NCBI RefSeq assembly: GCF_019793465.1
Contig: NZ_JAILYJ010000007.1
Location: 225,945-289,944 of the forward strand
Direction of reading: 5' to 3'
Length of the DNA: 64,000 bases
From: Rhizobium croatiense
GTDB lineage: Bacteria; Pseudomonadota; Alphaproteobacteria; Rhizobiales; Rhizobiaceae
This document shows, piece by piece, positions 1 through 9,437 of the stretch (positions within the stretch are counted from its first letter, which is position 1; the number at the start of each line of letters is the position of its first letter). The notes under the pieces were generated by a model that searched no databases, was not told the DNA's origin, and saw only the letters and a program-made list of their open reading frames with translations. The position numbers were made by a program, and so were the translations under genes.

Positions 1-2345
1 CCGAGCCGCGCGTCAATTACGACCGCATCATGCTGTCGCCGGTTCTCTCGGGAGAGAAGGACTACGAGCAGATCATCATTCACGGTGACGGCTGGTACAT
101 CAAGCACGGCATCATGCTCTACAAGGGCCACAAGATCGTCAACATCGATCGTGCCGCCAAGACGGTCACCTCCGACCACGGCGTCACCGAAAGCTACGAC
201 AAGCTGGTGATCGCCACCGGTTCCGTGCCCTTCATCATTCCGGTTCCCGGCAAGGATCTGCCCGGCGTCATCACCTATCGCGATCTCGACGACGTGCAGG
301 CCATGCTGCTTGCCGCTCAGTCGCGCGAAAAGGCGGTCGTCATCGGCGGCGGTCTGCTCGGTCTCGAAGCGGCGGCCGGCCTCGCCCAGCGCGGCATGGA
401 CGTCACCGTGCTGCACGTCATGCCGACGCTGATGGAGCGCCAGCTCGATCCCGCCGCCGGCTATCTCTTGCAGAAAGCGGTCGAGGAACGCGGCATCAAG
501 GTCATCTGCAAGGCCAACACCAAGGCGATCCTCGGCAACGGCAGGGTCGAAGGCATCGAGCTCGACGACGGCCGCATCATCCCGGCAACGCTCGTCGTCA
601 TGGCCGTCGGCATTCGCCCAAGCGTCGGCCTGGCGAAAGAGGCCGGCCTTGCGGTCAATCGCGGCATCGTCGTCGATGCGGGCATGCAGACCTCGGACGG
701 CGACATTTTCGCGCTCGGCGAATGCGCCGAGGTCGGCGGCATGGTCTACGGCCTCGTCGCGCCGCTTTACGAGATGGCTCGCATTGCCGCAGCACATCTC
801 TCGGACGACCGTTCGCCGGCTTTCGTGCATGCGGACACGCCGACCAAGCTGAAGGTCACCGGCATCGAACTCTATTCGCTCGGCGATTTCGCCGACGGTG
901 ACGACCGCGAGGAGATCGTGCTGCGCGATGCCAGCGCCGGCGTCTACAAGCGCCTGGTGCTGAAGGACAACAAGATTATCGGCACCGTGCTTTACGGCGA
1001 GACCGCCGACGGCGCGTGGTTCAACGATCTGAAGAAGAAGGCGACCGATATTTCGGAGATGCGCGAGACGCTGATCTTCGGTCAGGCCTATCAGGGAGGG
1101 TCGCCGCTGGACCCTATGGCGGCCGTTGCAGCCTTGCCGGATGACGCGGAAATCTGTGGCTGCAACGGCGTATGCAAGGGCAAGATCACCTCGACGATCA
1201 CGAGCAAAGGACTGACGTCACTGGACGATGTGCGCGCCCATACCAAGGCGTCCGCCTCCTGCGGCTCCTGCACCGGCCTCGTCGAACAACTGATGGCGCT
1301 GACGCTCGGCGAAGGCTACAATCCGGCCGCCGTGCAACCGATGTGCACCTGCACCGAACTCGGCCATGACGATGTTCGCCGCCTGATCAAGGCGAAAGGT
1401 CTGAAGAGCATTCCCGCCGTCATGCAGGAATTGGAATGGAAGACCTCCTGCGGCTGCGCCAAGTGTCGCCCGGCGCTCAATTATTATCTCGTCTGCGACT
1501 GGCCGGACGAATATGCCGACGACTACCAGTCGCGTTTCATCAATGAGCGCGTCCACGCCAACATCCAGAAGGACGGCACCTATTCCGTCGTGCCGCGCAT
1601 GTGGGGCGGCGTCACCAATTCGAACGAGTTGCGTGCCATCGCCGATGTCGTCGACAAGTTCGAGATCCCGATGGTGAAGGTGACGGGCGGCCAGCGCATC
1701 GACCTGCTCGGCATCGAGAAGGAAGACCTGCCTGCCGTCTGGGCCGATCTCGGCAAGGCCGGCTTCGTCTCCGGCCAGGCCTATGCCAAGGGCCTGCGTA
1801 CGGTGAAAACCTGTGTCGGCTCGGACTGGTGCCGTTTCGGCACCCAGGATTCCACCGGTCTCGGCATCCGCATCGAGAAATTCATGTGGGGCTCATGGAC
1901 GCCGGCCAAGCTGAAAATGGCCGTGTCCGGCTGCCCGCGCAATTGCGCCGAAGCGACCTGCAAGGATATCGGCGTGATCTGCGTGGATTCCGGTTTCGAG
2001 ATCCATTTCGCCGGCGCTGCCGGTCTCGACATCAAGGGCACCGAGGTGCTCGGCCTGGTGAAGACCGAGGACGAAGCGCTGGAGCATATCGTGGCGCTGA
2101 CGCAGATGTATCGCGAGCAGGCCCGCTATCTCGAGCGCATCTACAAATGGGCCAAGCGCATCGGCCTGGACGAAATCCGCCGCCAGATCATGGACGATGG
2201 TGAAAAGCGCAAGGCCTATTACGACCGCTTCGTCTTCTCCCAGAAATTTGCCCAGGTCGATCCCTGGTCGGAGCGTGTTTCCGGCAAGGACAAACACGAG
2301 TTCAAGCCGATGGCGACGATCGGCTATCCGCAGGCTGCCGAGTAA
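1..2345 (+). CDS. nirB: Nitrite reductase [NAD(P)H] large subunit, 5' end cut by window
   Basis: Cytoplasmic assimilatory nitrite reductase catalysing six-electron reduction of nitrite to ammonium with NAD(P)H. The reading frame is already open at base 3 (EPRVNYDRIMLSPVLSGE), so the true start lies before the window; 780 residues are visible. Order of domains: FAD/NAD-binding pyridine nucleotide-disulfide oxidoreductase (about 1-330, with VVIGGGLLGLEAAAGL), two BFD-type [2Fe-2S] segments (about 385-435 with CGCNGVC and CGSC; about 448-495 with CTC and CGCAKC), a sulfite/nitrite reductase ferredoxin-like half-domain, and the siroheme/4Fe-4S domain with CVGSDWC (about 604) and CPRNC (about 644). 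nirD follows after ten bases and nasA after that, consistent with one nitrate-assimilation operon. Assignment is secure. Confidence 0.96.
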   Translation, partial: EPRVNYDRIMLSPVLSGEKDYEQIIIHGDGWYIKHGIMLYKGHKIVNIDRAAKTVTSDHGVTESYDKLVIATGSVPFIIPVPGKDLPGVITYRDLDDVQAMLLAAQSREKAVVIGGGLLGLEAAAGLAQRGMDVTVLHVMPTLMERQLDPAAGYLLQKAVEERGIKVICKANTKAILGNGRVEGIELDDGRIIPATLVVMAVGIRPSVGLAKEAGLAVNRGIVVDAGMQTSDGDIFALGECAEVGGMVYGLVAPLYEMARIAAAHLSDDRSPAFVHADTPTKLKVTGIELYSLGDFADGDDREEIVLRDASAGVYKRLVLKDNKIIGTVLYGETADGAWFNDLKKKATDISEMRETLIFGQAYQGGSPLDPMAAVAALPDDAEICGCNGVCKGKITSTITSKGLTSLDDVRAHTKASASCGSCTGLVEQLMALTLGEGYNPAAVQPMCTCTELGHDDVRRLIKAKGLKSIPAVMQELEWKTSCGCAKCRPALNYYLVCDWPDEYADDYQSRFINERVHANIQKDGTYSVVPRMWGGVTNSNELRAIADVVDKFEIPMVKVTGGQRIDLLGIEKEDLPAVWADLGKAGFVSGQAYAKGLRTVKTCVGSDWCRFGTQDSTGLGIRIEKFMWGSWTPAKLKMAVSGCPRNCAEATCKDIGVICVDSGFEIHFAGAAGLDIKGTEVLGLVKTEDEALEHIVALTQMYREQARYLERIYKWAKRIGLDEIRRQIMDDGEKRKAYYDRFVFSQKFAQVDPWSERVSGKDKHEFKPMATIGYPQAAE

Positions 2346-2355
2346 GGAGATGGAC

Positions 2356-2685
2356 ATGAATTGGATCGCAATCGGTGACATCTCCGATATTCCGCTGCGG
2401 GGCGCGCGCTGCGTGAAGACGCCGCAGGGCAAGATCGCCGTCTTCCGCACGGCCGAAAACGAGGTCTTCGCCATCGAGGATCACTGCCCGCATAAGGGCG
2501 GCCCGCTCTCCCAGGGCATCGTGCATGCCAAGGCCGTCACCTGCCCGCTGCACAACTGGGTGATCTCGCTGGAAACCGGCAAGGCGCTCGGCGCCGACGA
2601 GGGCGCGGTGCGGACCATACCGGTCCGCAACGAGGACGGCGCCCTGTTCATCGCGCTCGAAAGCCTGTTGATGGCGGCTGAATAA
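2356..2685 (+). CDS. nirD: Nitrite reductase [NAD(P)H] small subunit, Rieske-type
   Basis: Small subunit of assimilatory nitrite reductase, 109 aa. Rieske-like fold with CPHKGGPLSQG and CPLHNW, the spacing of a C-x-H ... C-x2-H cluster: here C-P-H and C-P-L-H are both present, so a [2Fe-2S] cluster could be bound. Start chosen at ATG 2356 because AAGGAG (2344-2349) lies seven bases upstream; ATG 2350 is in frame but directly abuts that site. The stop codon overlaps the nasA start in TAATG, indicating translational coupling. Confidence 0.93.
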   Translation: MNWIAIGDISDIPLRGARCVKTPQGKIAVFRTAENEVFAIEDHCPHKGGPLSQGIVHAKAVTCPLHNWVISLETGKALGADEGAVRTIPVRNEDGALFIALESLLMAAE

Positions 2686-5342
2686 TGGCGGCTGAGGTCA
2701 AGACCACCTGCCCCTATTGCGGCGTCGGCTGCGGCGTTATCGCTACGGTCGACGAAGCCGGCGCCGTCAGCGTCAAGGGAGATCCCGAGCATCCGGCGAA
2801 TTTCGGCCGGCTCTGCTCGAAGGGTTCGGCGCTTGCCGAAACCATCGATCTCGACGGCCGGCTTCTTTATCCCGAAATCGCAGGCGCACGCAGCGGCTGG
2901 GACGAGGCGCTCGATCTGGTCGCCCGGCGTTTCTCCGAAACGATCGCCGAGCACGGACCTGATTCCGTCGCCTTCTACGTCTCGGGGCAATTGCTGACTG
3001 AAGATTATTACCTCGCCAACAAGCTGATGAAGGGCTTCATCGGTTCGGCCAATATCGACACCAATTCCAGGCTCTGCATGTCCTCGTCGGTGGCCGGGCA
3101 TCGCCGCGCCTTCGGCGCCGATACCGTGCCAGGGACCTATGAGGATATCGAGCTTGCGGATCTCGTGGTGCTCACCGGCTCCAACCTCGCCTGGTGTCAT
3201 CCCGTCATCTACCAGCGGCTGGCCGCCGCAAAAGCGGCGCGGCCGAACATGCGGATCGTCGTCATCGATCCGCGCCGGACGATGACATGCGATATCGCCG
3301 ACCTGCATCTGGCCATCCGCCCGGACGGGGACGTCGCGCTGTTCATGGGGCTGCTCGCCCATCTTTCGACAAGCCCAGCGATCGACCAGAATTATATCGC
3401 CTCCCATACGGAAGGCTTCGCCGGCGCCTTTGCGGCCGCCGCAGCACTTGATATCAACGATCTGCTGGAGCGTACCGGCCTGCCGGCCATGCAGATCCGG
3501 GAATTCTTCCGCCTGTTCGAGACGACGTCGAAGGTCGTCACCTGCTACAGCCAGGGCGTCAACCAATCCTCCTCCGGCACCGACAAGGTCAATACCATCC
3601 TCAACTGCCATCTGGCGACCGGCCGCATCGGCCGCCCGGGCATGGGACCGTTCTCGCTGACCGGCCAGCCGAACGCCATGGGCGGGCGCGAGGTCGGCGG
3701 TCTCGCCAACATGCTTGCCGCCCATATGGCAATCGAAAATCCTGAAGACCGCGACCGCGTTCAGCGCTTTTGGGAATCGCCGGTCATCGCCGCAAAACCC
3801 GGTTTGAAAGCGGTCGACATGTTCCGCGCAGTGGCCGAAGGGCGCATCAAGGCGCTCTGGATCATGGCCACAAATCCTGTCGTCTCGATGCCGGATGCCG
3901 ATAGCGTCGAAAGCGCGATCGCCGCCTGTCCGTTCGTCGTCGTCTCCGACATACTGAGAGAGACGGATACGGCCCGGCACGCACAGGTGCTTCTGCCCTC
4001 GCTCGGCTGGGGCGAGAAGGACGGCACCGTCACCAATTCCGAACGGCGCATTTCCAGGCAGCGGCCGTTTCTCGGCATTCCCGGCGATGCCAAGGCCGAC
4101 TGGTGGCAGCTTGCGGAGGTCGGACGCCGCATGGGATTTGCCGCCGCCTTCGATTTCGATGCGCCGGCCGAAATCTTCGCCGAACACGCCGCCCTGTCCG
4201 CCTTCGAAAACAACGGCAGCCGCGACTTCGACATCGGCGCCCGCGCCGGCATGACCGGCACCGCCTATGACGAACTGTCACCGTTCCAGTGGCCGCAGCC
4301 GGCAGGCAGCGCGCCAGGCGTCACCCGCTTCTTCGCCGATGGCGGTTTCTACAATGCCGATGGCAAGGCGCGCTTCGTTGCGGTGGAAGCGCCGGCAACC
4401 GATCGCACCAATGCCGATTTCCCCTTTACGCTGAATACCGGGCGCATCCGCGACCAGTGGCACACGATGACGCGAACCGGAAAGAGCGCGCGGCTTTCCG
4501 CCCATATCGCCGAACCCTTTGCGGAGATCCATCCGCGCGACGCGATCGAGACCGGTATATCGAGCGCCGGCCTCGTCGAGATCGACAGCCCGCATGGCAA
4601 GGCGATCGTGCGGGCGCTGGTGACCGATCGCCAGGCGCGCGGCGGCATTTTCGCGCCGATGCACTGGAACGACCAGTTCGCTGCAAAAGCGCGGATCGAC
4701 GCCGTGGTCGCGCCGATTACCGATCCCGTTTCCGGTCAGCCGGCGTCAAAGAATGTTGCCGTCGCCGTGCGGCCCTTCCGCGCCGCGCATTACGGCTTCG
4801 CGGTCTCGGCCGTCAAACCGGCCACGCCGGAGGCGGCCTATTGGGCACTGGCAAAAGCCGAGGGCGGCTGGCGGCTGGAGCTTGCCTTCGAAGGAACCGT
4901 CGAGGACTGGACGGCCTGGTGTCGCGCGGTTTTCGCCATTCCCGACGAAATCGAACCGCTCGGTTATGCCGACCGGCAGACCGGCGACCTCCGGCTCGCC
5001 TTCTTCGACGGCGAGACCCTGCTCGCTGCGCTGTTCCTCGCCCGCGAGCCGGTCGCCGTGGCGCGCAACTGGGCGATCTCGCAGCTCTCCGCCGCGCATG
5101 GTGATTTGAGGAAACGCTTCGCGCTCGTCGCAGGTCGTCCCGGGGCCGGCAGACCGGATCCGGGCGCTACCGTCTGCTCCTGCTTCAGCGTCGGTGTCAA
5201 CCAGATCGCCGCTGCCGTGCGCGAGGGATGCCACAGCGTCGAGGCGGTCGGCAAGGAAACCAGTGCCGGAACCAATTGCGGCTCCTGCCGCGGCGAAATC
5301 GGCAGGATCGTCGATCGCTGTCTTGCCGCAGCTGCGGAGTGA
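2685..5342 (+). CDS. nasA: Assimilatory nitrate reductase catalytic subunit
   Basis: Molybdenum bis-MGD enzyme (885 aa) reducing nitrate to nitrite in the cytoplasm. The N-terminal 4Fe-4S motif is C9-x2-C12-x3-C16 with C44, followed by the molybdopterin oxidoreductase core and the molydopterin dinucleotide-binding domain (roughly 590-700). A C-terminal BFD-like [2Fe-2S] domain (about 830-885, CSC and CGSC) is present, as in the NasA form that accepts electrons from NADH or ferredoxin-type donors. The start overlaps the nirD stop (TAATG), so the gene is translationally coupled to nirBD. The nitrate transporter and siroheme synthase often found with this set are not downstream here. Confidence 0.95.
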   Translation: MAAEVKTTCPYCGVGCGVIATVDEAGAVSVKGDPEHPANFGRLCSKGSALAETIDLDGRLLYPEIAGARSGWDEALDLVARRFSETIAEHGPDSVAFYVSGQLLTEDYYLANKLMKGFIGSANIDTNSRLCMSSSVAGHRRAFGADTVPGTYEDIELADLVVLTGSNLAWCHPVIYQRLAAAKAARPNMRIVVIDPRRTMTCDIADLHLAIRPDGDVALFMGLLAHLSTSPAIDQNYIASHTEGFAGAFAAAAALDINDLLERTGLPAMQIREFFRLFETTSKVVTCYSQGVNQSSSGTDKVNTILNCHLATGRIGRPGMGPFSLTGQPNAMGGREVGGLANMLAAHMAIENPEDRDRVQRFWESPVIAAKPGLKAVDMFRAVAEGRIKALWIMATNPVVSMPDADSVESAIAACPFVVVSDILRETDTARHAQVLLPSLGWGEKDGTVTNSERRISRQRPFLGIPGDAKADWWQLAEVGRRMGFAAAFDFDAPAEIFAEHAALSAFENNGSRDFDIGARAGMTGTAYDELSPFQWPQPAGSAPGVTRFFADGGFYNADGKARFVAVEAPATDRTNADFPFTLNTGRIRDQWHTMTRTGKSARLSAHIAEPFAEIHPRDAIETGISSAGLVEIDSPHGKAIVRALVTDRQARGGIFAPMHWNDQFAAKARIDAVVAPITDPVSGQPASKNVAVAVRPFRAAHYGFAVSAVKPATPEAAYWALAKAEGGWRLELAFEGTVEDWTAWCRAVFAIPDEIEPLGYADRQTGDLRLAFFDGETLLAALFLAREPVAVARNWAISQLSAAHGDLRKRFALVAGRPGAGRPDPGATVCSCFSVGVNQIAAAVREGCHSVEAVGKETSAGTNCGSCRGEIGRIVDRCLAAAAE

Positions 5343-5369
5343 AAGGCAGAAACGTTACGCGGCCCGAGA

Positions 5370-6047
5370 TCAGGCCGCATTCGGGACGATGAGCATCTTA
5401 TGGTCGGCCGAGATGCGCACCGAGATCTCATCGTAGGATGACAAGGTCGGATGCGGCGTCTCCATCTTCTGGTGATGGGTTGCCGTCACCACCATGATAT
5501 CGGCGCCCGCCGCCTCGCCGGCGATGATGCCGGCTGCGACATCCTCGAACACCAGGCAGTCCTGGGTGCTGACGCCGAGGCGTTCGGCGCCGAGGATATA
5601 GCATTGCGGATCGGGCTTTCCGACCTCGACGTCCTCCGCCGTCACCATGAATTTCGGCAGCGACAGGCCTGCAGCTTCCAGCCGCCGGCGAGCAAGACGC
5701 AAGGGCGAAGAGGTGACGATCGCCCAGCGATCCGGCGGCAGCGAACTCAGGAATGCCGCCGCACCGGAAATGGCAACAACGTCGCTGACATCGGCGATTT
5801 CGGCCTCGGTCACCAATTTGGCTTCATGTTCGGGATCGACGCCCGGCAGGTTCAGCCGGGCGATCGTGTCGATGCCGCGCGATCCATGCATCTTCGGCAG
5901 AAAGTCGGCGACATCGAGCCCTTGACGCCTTGCCCAATCGCTCCATACACGTTCGGCCGCACGGATCGAATTGAGGATGGTGCCGTCCATATCGAACAGG
6001 AAAGCGGCATAAGGCTTCTCGAAGCCACGGGGCATCGGCTGGGACAA
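5370..6047 (-). CDS. HAD-superfamily sugar-phosphatase-like hydrolase
   Basis: 225 aa. Subfamily IA HAD hydrolase: motif I FDMDGT (about 18-23) with nucleophile Asp and acid Asp two residues later, motif II VTSSP, motif III/IV GKPDPQCY and FEDVAAGI. The cap region and the GKPDP signature resemble 2-deoxyglucose-6-phosphate/sugar-phosphate phosphatases of the YfbT type, but the substrate cannot be fixed from sequence. Convergent with nasA, with 27 bases between the stop codons. Monocistronic as far as the sequence shows. Confidence 0.85.
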   Translation of the reverse strand: MSQPMPRGFEKPYAAFLFDMDGTILNSIRAAERVWSDWARRQGLDVADFLPKMHGSRGIDTIARLNLPGVDPEHEAKLVTEAEIADVSDVVAISGAAAFLSSLPPDRWAIVTSSPLRLARRRLEAAGLSLPKFMVTAEDVEVGKPDPQCYILGAERLGVSTQDCLVFEDVAAGIIAGEAAGADIMVVTATHHQKMETPHPTLSSYDEISVRISADHKMLIVPNAA

Positions 6048-6164
6048 AAGGCTGAATCCTTCGGGAGAATAGAGTCGGGTGGCGATCGCTGGACGCGATG
6101 AAACGGCAAATCGCCCTGTTTTGCAAGCTTTCGATCGTGGCGGCGACGATGTCGCAAATCTGCC

Positions 6165-6467
6165 CTAAAAAGCGGCGGCGCCCGAAGCCGCGATCAGGTC
6201 GCAGGAGAGGCGAAGGCCGATCCGGTCATGGCAGAGGTCGCCGGTGCGGGCGGCAAGCTCCAATTCGGCCGGCGCGTCGGCCCGCAGACGGACCACGCGC
6301 GTCGGAACGGCGGTCCACAGCGGGGGACGGCCGACGTCGATCGCGGAAATACCGGCTCTTTCGCCGCCCATGGCCGCGGAAGCGATCGCCATGCCACCTG
6401 TCGTCAAAGCAATTGAAAGCGCAATCTGCAGACCGATATCTGCGGCCTCGCGGGGAGAAACGAACAT
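6165..6467 (-). CDS. Small hypothetical protein with one membrane segment
   Basis: 100 aa, family not recognised. An N-terminal hydrophobic stretch (about 11-34, GLQIALSIALTTGGMAIASA) could be a signal anchor; the rest is a compact soluble part with two cysteines (DLCHDR, LSCDLI) that might form a disulfide if exported. A GAGG-type ribosome site lies about seven bases before the ATG. Alternating codon bias looks coding, but no motif anchors a function, so the call rests on ORF quality alone. Confidence 0.5.
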   Translation of the reverse strand: MFVSPREAADIGLQIALSIALTTGGMAIASAAMGGERAGISAIDVGRPPLWTAVPTRVVRLRADAPAELELAARTGDLCHDRIGLRLSCDLIAASGAAAF

Positions 6468-6597
6468 AGTGGCCTCATGCTGCGGATTGGCGTTTCGTCA
6501 TGCCCTAAGACAGGCAGTGGCAGCGATCCAGCGGCTTCGCCCGTTAAGGTTTGTGCGTAACCATGCAAGGCGAGCGTGCAGGTTTTTCGCAAATTTC

Positions 6598-6622
6598 GGA
6601 ACAATGATTCCGTGACGCAGTT
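6598..6622 (+). promoter_or_regulatory. Possible EcfG-type promoter, one mismatch
   Basis: GGAAC at 6598-6602, sixteen bases, then AGTT at 6619-6622 (consensus CGTT). It would start transcription about 35 bases before the small exported protein at 6666. A 4-base box with one mismatch can occur by chance, so this is tentative. Confidence 0.33.
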
Positions 6623-6665
6623 TCACCAGGGTCATCCAAGATGAAAATCAAAGGAGGATATCCTC

Positions 6666-6992
6666 ATGACCAAATCCCTTATCGCCGCTTCGCTGCTCGC
6701 GATCGGCATGGCATCGTCGGCCTTTGCCCAGACGAACCCCGATCCAATCGGGCCGACGAATGGCGGCTCGACCGATCCGAGATCGGGTAACTATTCGTCG
6801 GATTACACCAACAGCGACAATGGCATGTATCCGGTGCAGGTCGCGCCGGTCGATCCGACCACGACGCAGAGCATCGGCCGGCCGCAAACGATGGAATGCC
6901 CCGGCATGCCGCAGCAGATGTCGGGCGTCGACACCCGTGGCGGTCAGAGCGGCGCTTCGATCAGCGAAGCCTGCCGCGAATACGACAACTGA
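6666..6992 (+). CDS. Small exported hypothetical protein
   Basis: 108 aa. Clear Sec signal peptide (residues 1-21, MTKSLIAASLLAIGMASSAFA with A-F-A before the predicted cleavage), followed by a low-complexity, Pro/Gly/Ser/Asp-rich mature part of about 87 residues that contains two cysteines (MECPGM, SEACRE). Strong ribosome site AAAGGAGGA eight bases upstream of ATG. A bidirectional terminator follows directly. No known domain recognised; likely a periplasmic or surface protein. A possible EcfG promoter lies upstream, hinting at stress control. Confidence 0.75.
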   Translation: MTKSLIAASLLAIGMASSAFAQTNPDPIGPTNGGSTDPRSGNYSSDYTNSDNGMYPVQVAPVDPTTTQSIGRPQTMECPGMPQQMSGVDTRGGQSGASISEACREYDN

Positions 6993-7014
6993 GCAGGCCT
7001 TCGCCCGCTTTGAG

Positions 7015-7040
7015 AAAAGGCCGGTTCACGCCGGCCTTTT
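7015..7040. terminator. Rho-independent terminator
   Basis: Ten-base perfect inverted repeat (7015-7024 and 7031-7040) around TTCACG, with A-run on the left and T-run on the right, so it could act in both directions. It closes the small exported protein gene ending at 6992. Confidence 0.85.
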
Positions 7041-7121
7041 TCATGTCGCGGCGATAACCAAAAGCCTCTCTCTTCGCATGAAGCTTCTTGATCCGACCAT
7101 TCCGTAGATTCGCTGCAGCCT

Positions 7122-7141
7122 GAAAATCGATTCCGATTTTC
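7122..7141. repeat. Short palindromic intergenic repeat
   Basis: GAAAATCG (7122-7129), ATTC, CGATTTTC (7134-7141), followed by GGGCCGATGCGC. From memory this palindrome plus GATGCGC tail recurs in many intergenic regions of Rhizobium genomes; only one copy was noticed in this window. It lies about 110 bases upstream of the cfa start. Confidence 0.5.
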
Positions 7142-7247
7142 GGGCCGATGCGCTAGCTTTCAAGGATAATGGCCGGAGGCCGCCCGAGCACTTCGTCATG
7201 GATGTATCGTCGTCCCTAACCGGCGAAAAAATGCTGGAGGAGGAGAG

Positions 7248-8507
7248 ATGAGCAAGGCGCAGGATTGGAATCTGCTGGCCCGCGATGCGGTAACGCTGAC
7301 GGCCGACAACATATCCCGTCTGGTGAAGGGTCTGCCATTCAAGGCCAAGCTGGCGCTGCGCGGACTTCTGCGCATGCAGCACGGCTCGCTTGCCGTCACC
7401 CTGCCCGATGGCCGCAGGCTGCTGATCGAGGGCAAGCAGGCCGGGCCGAAGGCGGCCCTCAGCCTCCACAACTGGAACCTTGCCTACCGGGCGCTGACAA
7501 GCGGCACGATCGGGATCGCAGAGACTTATATGGACGGCGATTGGGACAGCCCCGACATCGCGGCCTTCCTCGAGCTCTTCCTCGTCAATGGCGAGGCGGC
7601 GCACAGCTACGCGCATGGCAAAAGCGGCGTCGGGCGCCTGGTCGAGCGTGTCCGCCATTGGATGAACGCCAATACCAAAGCGGGCTCGAAGCGCAACATC
7701 GCCGCCCATTACGACCTCGGCAACGAATTCTACAGGGAATGGCTCGACCCGAGCATGACCTACTCCTCCGCTCTCTATTCCACCGGCGCCAACGACCTGC
7801 AATCGGCGCAGAATGCCAAATACCGCGCGCTTGCCGAGGCGACCGGCATCAGGGCCGGGGATCACGTGCTTGAGATCGGCTGCGGCTGGGGCGGTTTTGC
7901 CGAATTCGCAGCCGGCGAGCTGAACTGCAAGGTCACCGGGCTGACGATCAGCCGGGAGCAGCTCGCCTATGCCGAAGCGCGCATCGAAAAGGCCGGGCTT
8001 GGCGATCGCGTCGAATTCCGGTTTCAGGATTACCGCGATGAAGCCGGGCTCTACGACCGGATCGTCTCGATCGAGATGTTCGAGGCGGTCGGCGAGAAAT
8101 ATTGGCCGTCCTATTTCTCCAAGCTTCGGCAATGCTTGAAGCCGGGCGGCAAGGCCGGCCTGCAGATCATCACCATCCGGCCCGAAGCCTTCGACCAGTA
8201 TCGCAGCAATCCCGACTTCATTCAGAAATACGTCTTTCCCGGCGGCATGCTGCCGACGCGCAACCACCTGGCCGAGCTCGCCGGCAAGGTCGATTTGTCA
8301 CTGGTCAGGGACTTCAGCTTCGGGCTCGATTACGCCCGTACGCTTGCCGAATGGCGCGAGCGCTTCCGGTCGGTCTGGGAACGCATCCGTCCGATGGGCT
8401 TCGACGAGCGTTTCAAGCGGCTCTGGGAATTCTATCTGTTCTATTGCGAAGCCGGCTTTCGGGCCGGCAATATCGATGTGCGCCAAGTGGTGTTCTCGCG
8501 CAGCTGA
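7248..8507 (+). CDS. cfa: Cyclopropane-fatty-acyl-phospholipid synthase
   Basis: 419 aa SAM-dependent enzyme that adds a methylene bridge to unsaturated acyl chains of membrane phospholipids. Features: family motif YDLGNEFYREWLDPSMTYS (about 155-175), SAM-binding VLEIGCGWGG (about 207-216), the FEAVGEKYW segment, and QKYVFPGGMLPT in the C-terminal half. Length fits the family. Strong ribosome site GGAGGAGGAGAG just before ATG. Convergent with the SDR/ChrR-like genes with stop codons directly adjacent. In several alphaproteobacteria cfa, an SDR and ChrR belong to the singlet-oxygen response; whether that applies here is unknown. Confidence 0.92.
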   Translation: MSKAQDWNLLARDAVTLTADNISRLVKGLPFKAKLALRGLLRMQHGSLAVTLPDGRRLLIEGKQAGPKAALSLHNWNLAYRALTSGTIGIAETYMDGDWDSPDIAAFLELFLVNGEAAHSYAHGKSGVGRLVERVRHWMNANTKAGSKRNIAAHYDLGNEFYREWLDPSMTYSSALYSTGANDLQSAQNAKYRALAEATGIRAGDHVLEIGCGWGGFAEFAAGELNCKVTGLTISREQLAYAEARIEKAGLGDRVEFRFQDYRDEAGLYDRIVSIEMFEAVGEKYWPSYFSKLRQCLKPGGKAGLQIITIRPEAFDQYRSNPDFIQKYVFPGGMLPTRNHLAELAGKVDLSLVRDFSFGLDYARTLAEWRERFRSVWERIRPMGFDERFKRLWEFYLFYCEAGFRAGNIDVRQVVFSRS

Positions 8508-9338
8508 TCATTCCGCCGGATGCGGTGTCGCCGGATGGCGACCTGCCGATGACGGTTCGCGCCAGCCGGTCAAGCGGTTCACCAGCGGGAAATAAGCGCC
8601 GTAGGGTAGCAGACGCGCAAGCTTCAGCATCGTGGTGAAGCGCCCGGGGAAAGTGATCTCGAACGCCTGCGATTTCAGTCCGGCTGCGATCTGCCGGGCA
8701 GCCTCCTCGGGCGACACCAGCGCCGTCATCGGCAAGGCGCTCTTGCCTGTCGCGGGGGTATCGATGAAGCCCGGGCTGACGAGCTGGATGCGGATGCCCA
8801 TCTTGTCGAGATCGAATTTCAGGCTTTCGGCCATGTTGATCAGCGCCGCCTTGGTGGCGCCATAGGCAGCGCCCATCGGCAGGCCGCCATAGCCGGTAAC
8901 GGAGGAGACGATGGCGATCTGCCCCTGCCCTTTCGCCTTCATATGGCGGATCGCCGGCAAGAGACAGTTGACGACGCCGGAAAGATTGACGGCGAAGCTC
9001 TTTTCGAAATCGGCGCGGTGCAGGTCCTCGGCATGAACAGGCAGATAGATGCCGGCGTTGAGAATCGCCATGGCGAGCGTGCCGTGCTCGTATTCGATGG
9101 AGGCCATGACATGTTCCATGTCCTCGGCATCGGTGACATCGCCGTCGAGAACGACGATGCTGCCGTCAAGGCCGCTGGCCTCGGTCTGCAGTTCGACCAA
9201 TTTTTCATGGCTTCTGGCGGTGACGGCGACCTTGTATCCCTCGCCGGCGAGCTTCAGCGCAAGCGCCCGGCCGACGCCGGAACTCGCGCCCGATATCCAG
9301 ACGATTCCATGTTCGGGACGGGCGATGAAATCACGCAT
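8508..9338 (-). CDS. SDR-family oxidoreductase
   Basis: 276 aa short-chain dehydrogenase/reductase. Visible: cofactor motif GASSGVGRALAL (T/S-G-x3-G-x-G type), NAG motif (LNAGIYLP), catalytic Ser in VSSVTGYGG and Tyr-x3-Lys in AAYGATKAA. Start set at ATG 9338 with GGAGG eight bases upstream; the open frame extends 18 codons further but without a good ribosome site. It lies 99 bases downstream of the ChrR-like gene on the same strand and may be cotranscribed. SDRs of this kind accompany cfa and chrR in light-stress regulons of other alphaproteobacteria. Substrate unknown. Confidence 0.88.
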   Translation of the reverse strand: MRDFIARPEHGIVWISGASSGVGRALALKLAGEGYKVAVTARSHEKLVELQTEASGLDGSIVVLDGDVTDAEDMEHVMASIEYEHGTLAMAILNAGIYLPVHAEDLHRADFEKSFAVNLSGVVNCLLPAIRHMKAKGQGQIAIVSSVTGYGGLPMGAAYGATKAALINMAESLKFDLDKMGIRIQLVSPGFIDTPATGKSALPMTALVSPEEAARQIAAGLKSQAFEITFPGRFTTMLKLARLLPYGAYFPLVNRLTGWREPSSAGRHPATPHPAE

Positions 9339-9437
9339 GACATGTTCCTCCGGCTCAGCCTGACCAGCACGAAAACAGGTCCGGAAGTTCACATCTCCTC
9401 CCGGATTTATGGCTCTATCACACCATTGTGGCTGCTT

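Noticed and set aside
2481..4187. 568-codon minus-strand frame opposite nasA
   Set aside because: Antisense shadow of nirD/nasA with Arg/Gly-rich noise and no recognisable motif.
7089..7120. ECF11/RpoE-type promoter (TGATCC) before cfa
   Set aside because: TGATCC occurs but no -10 element at suitable spacing.
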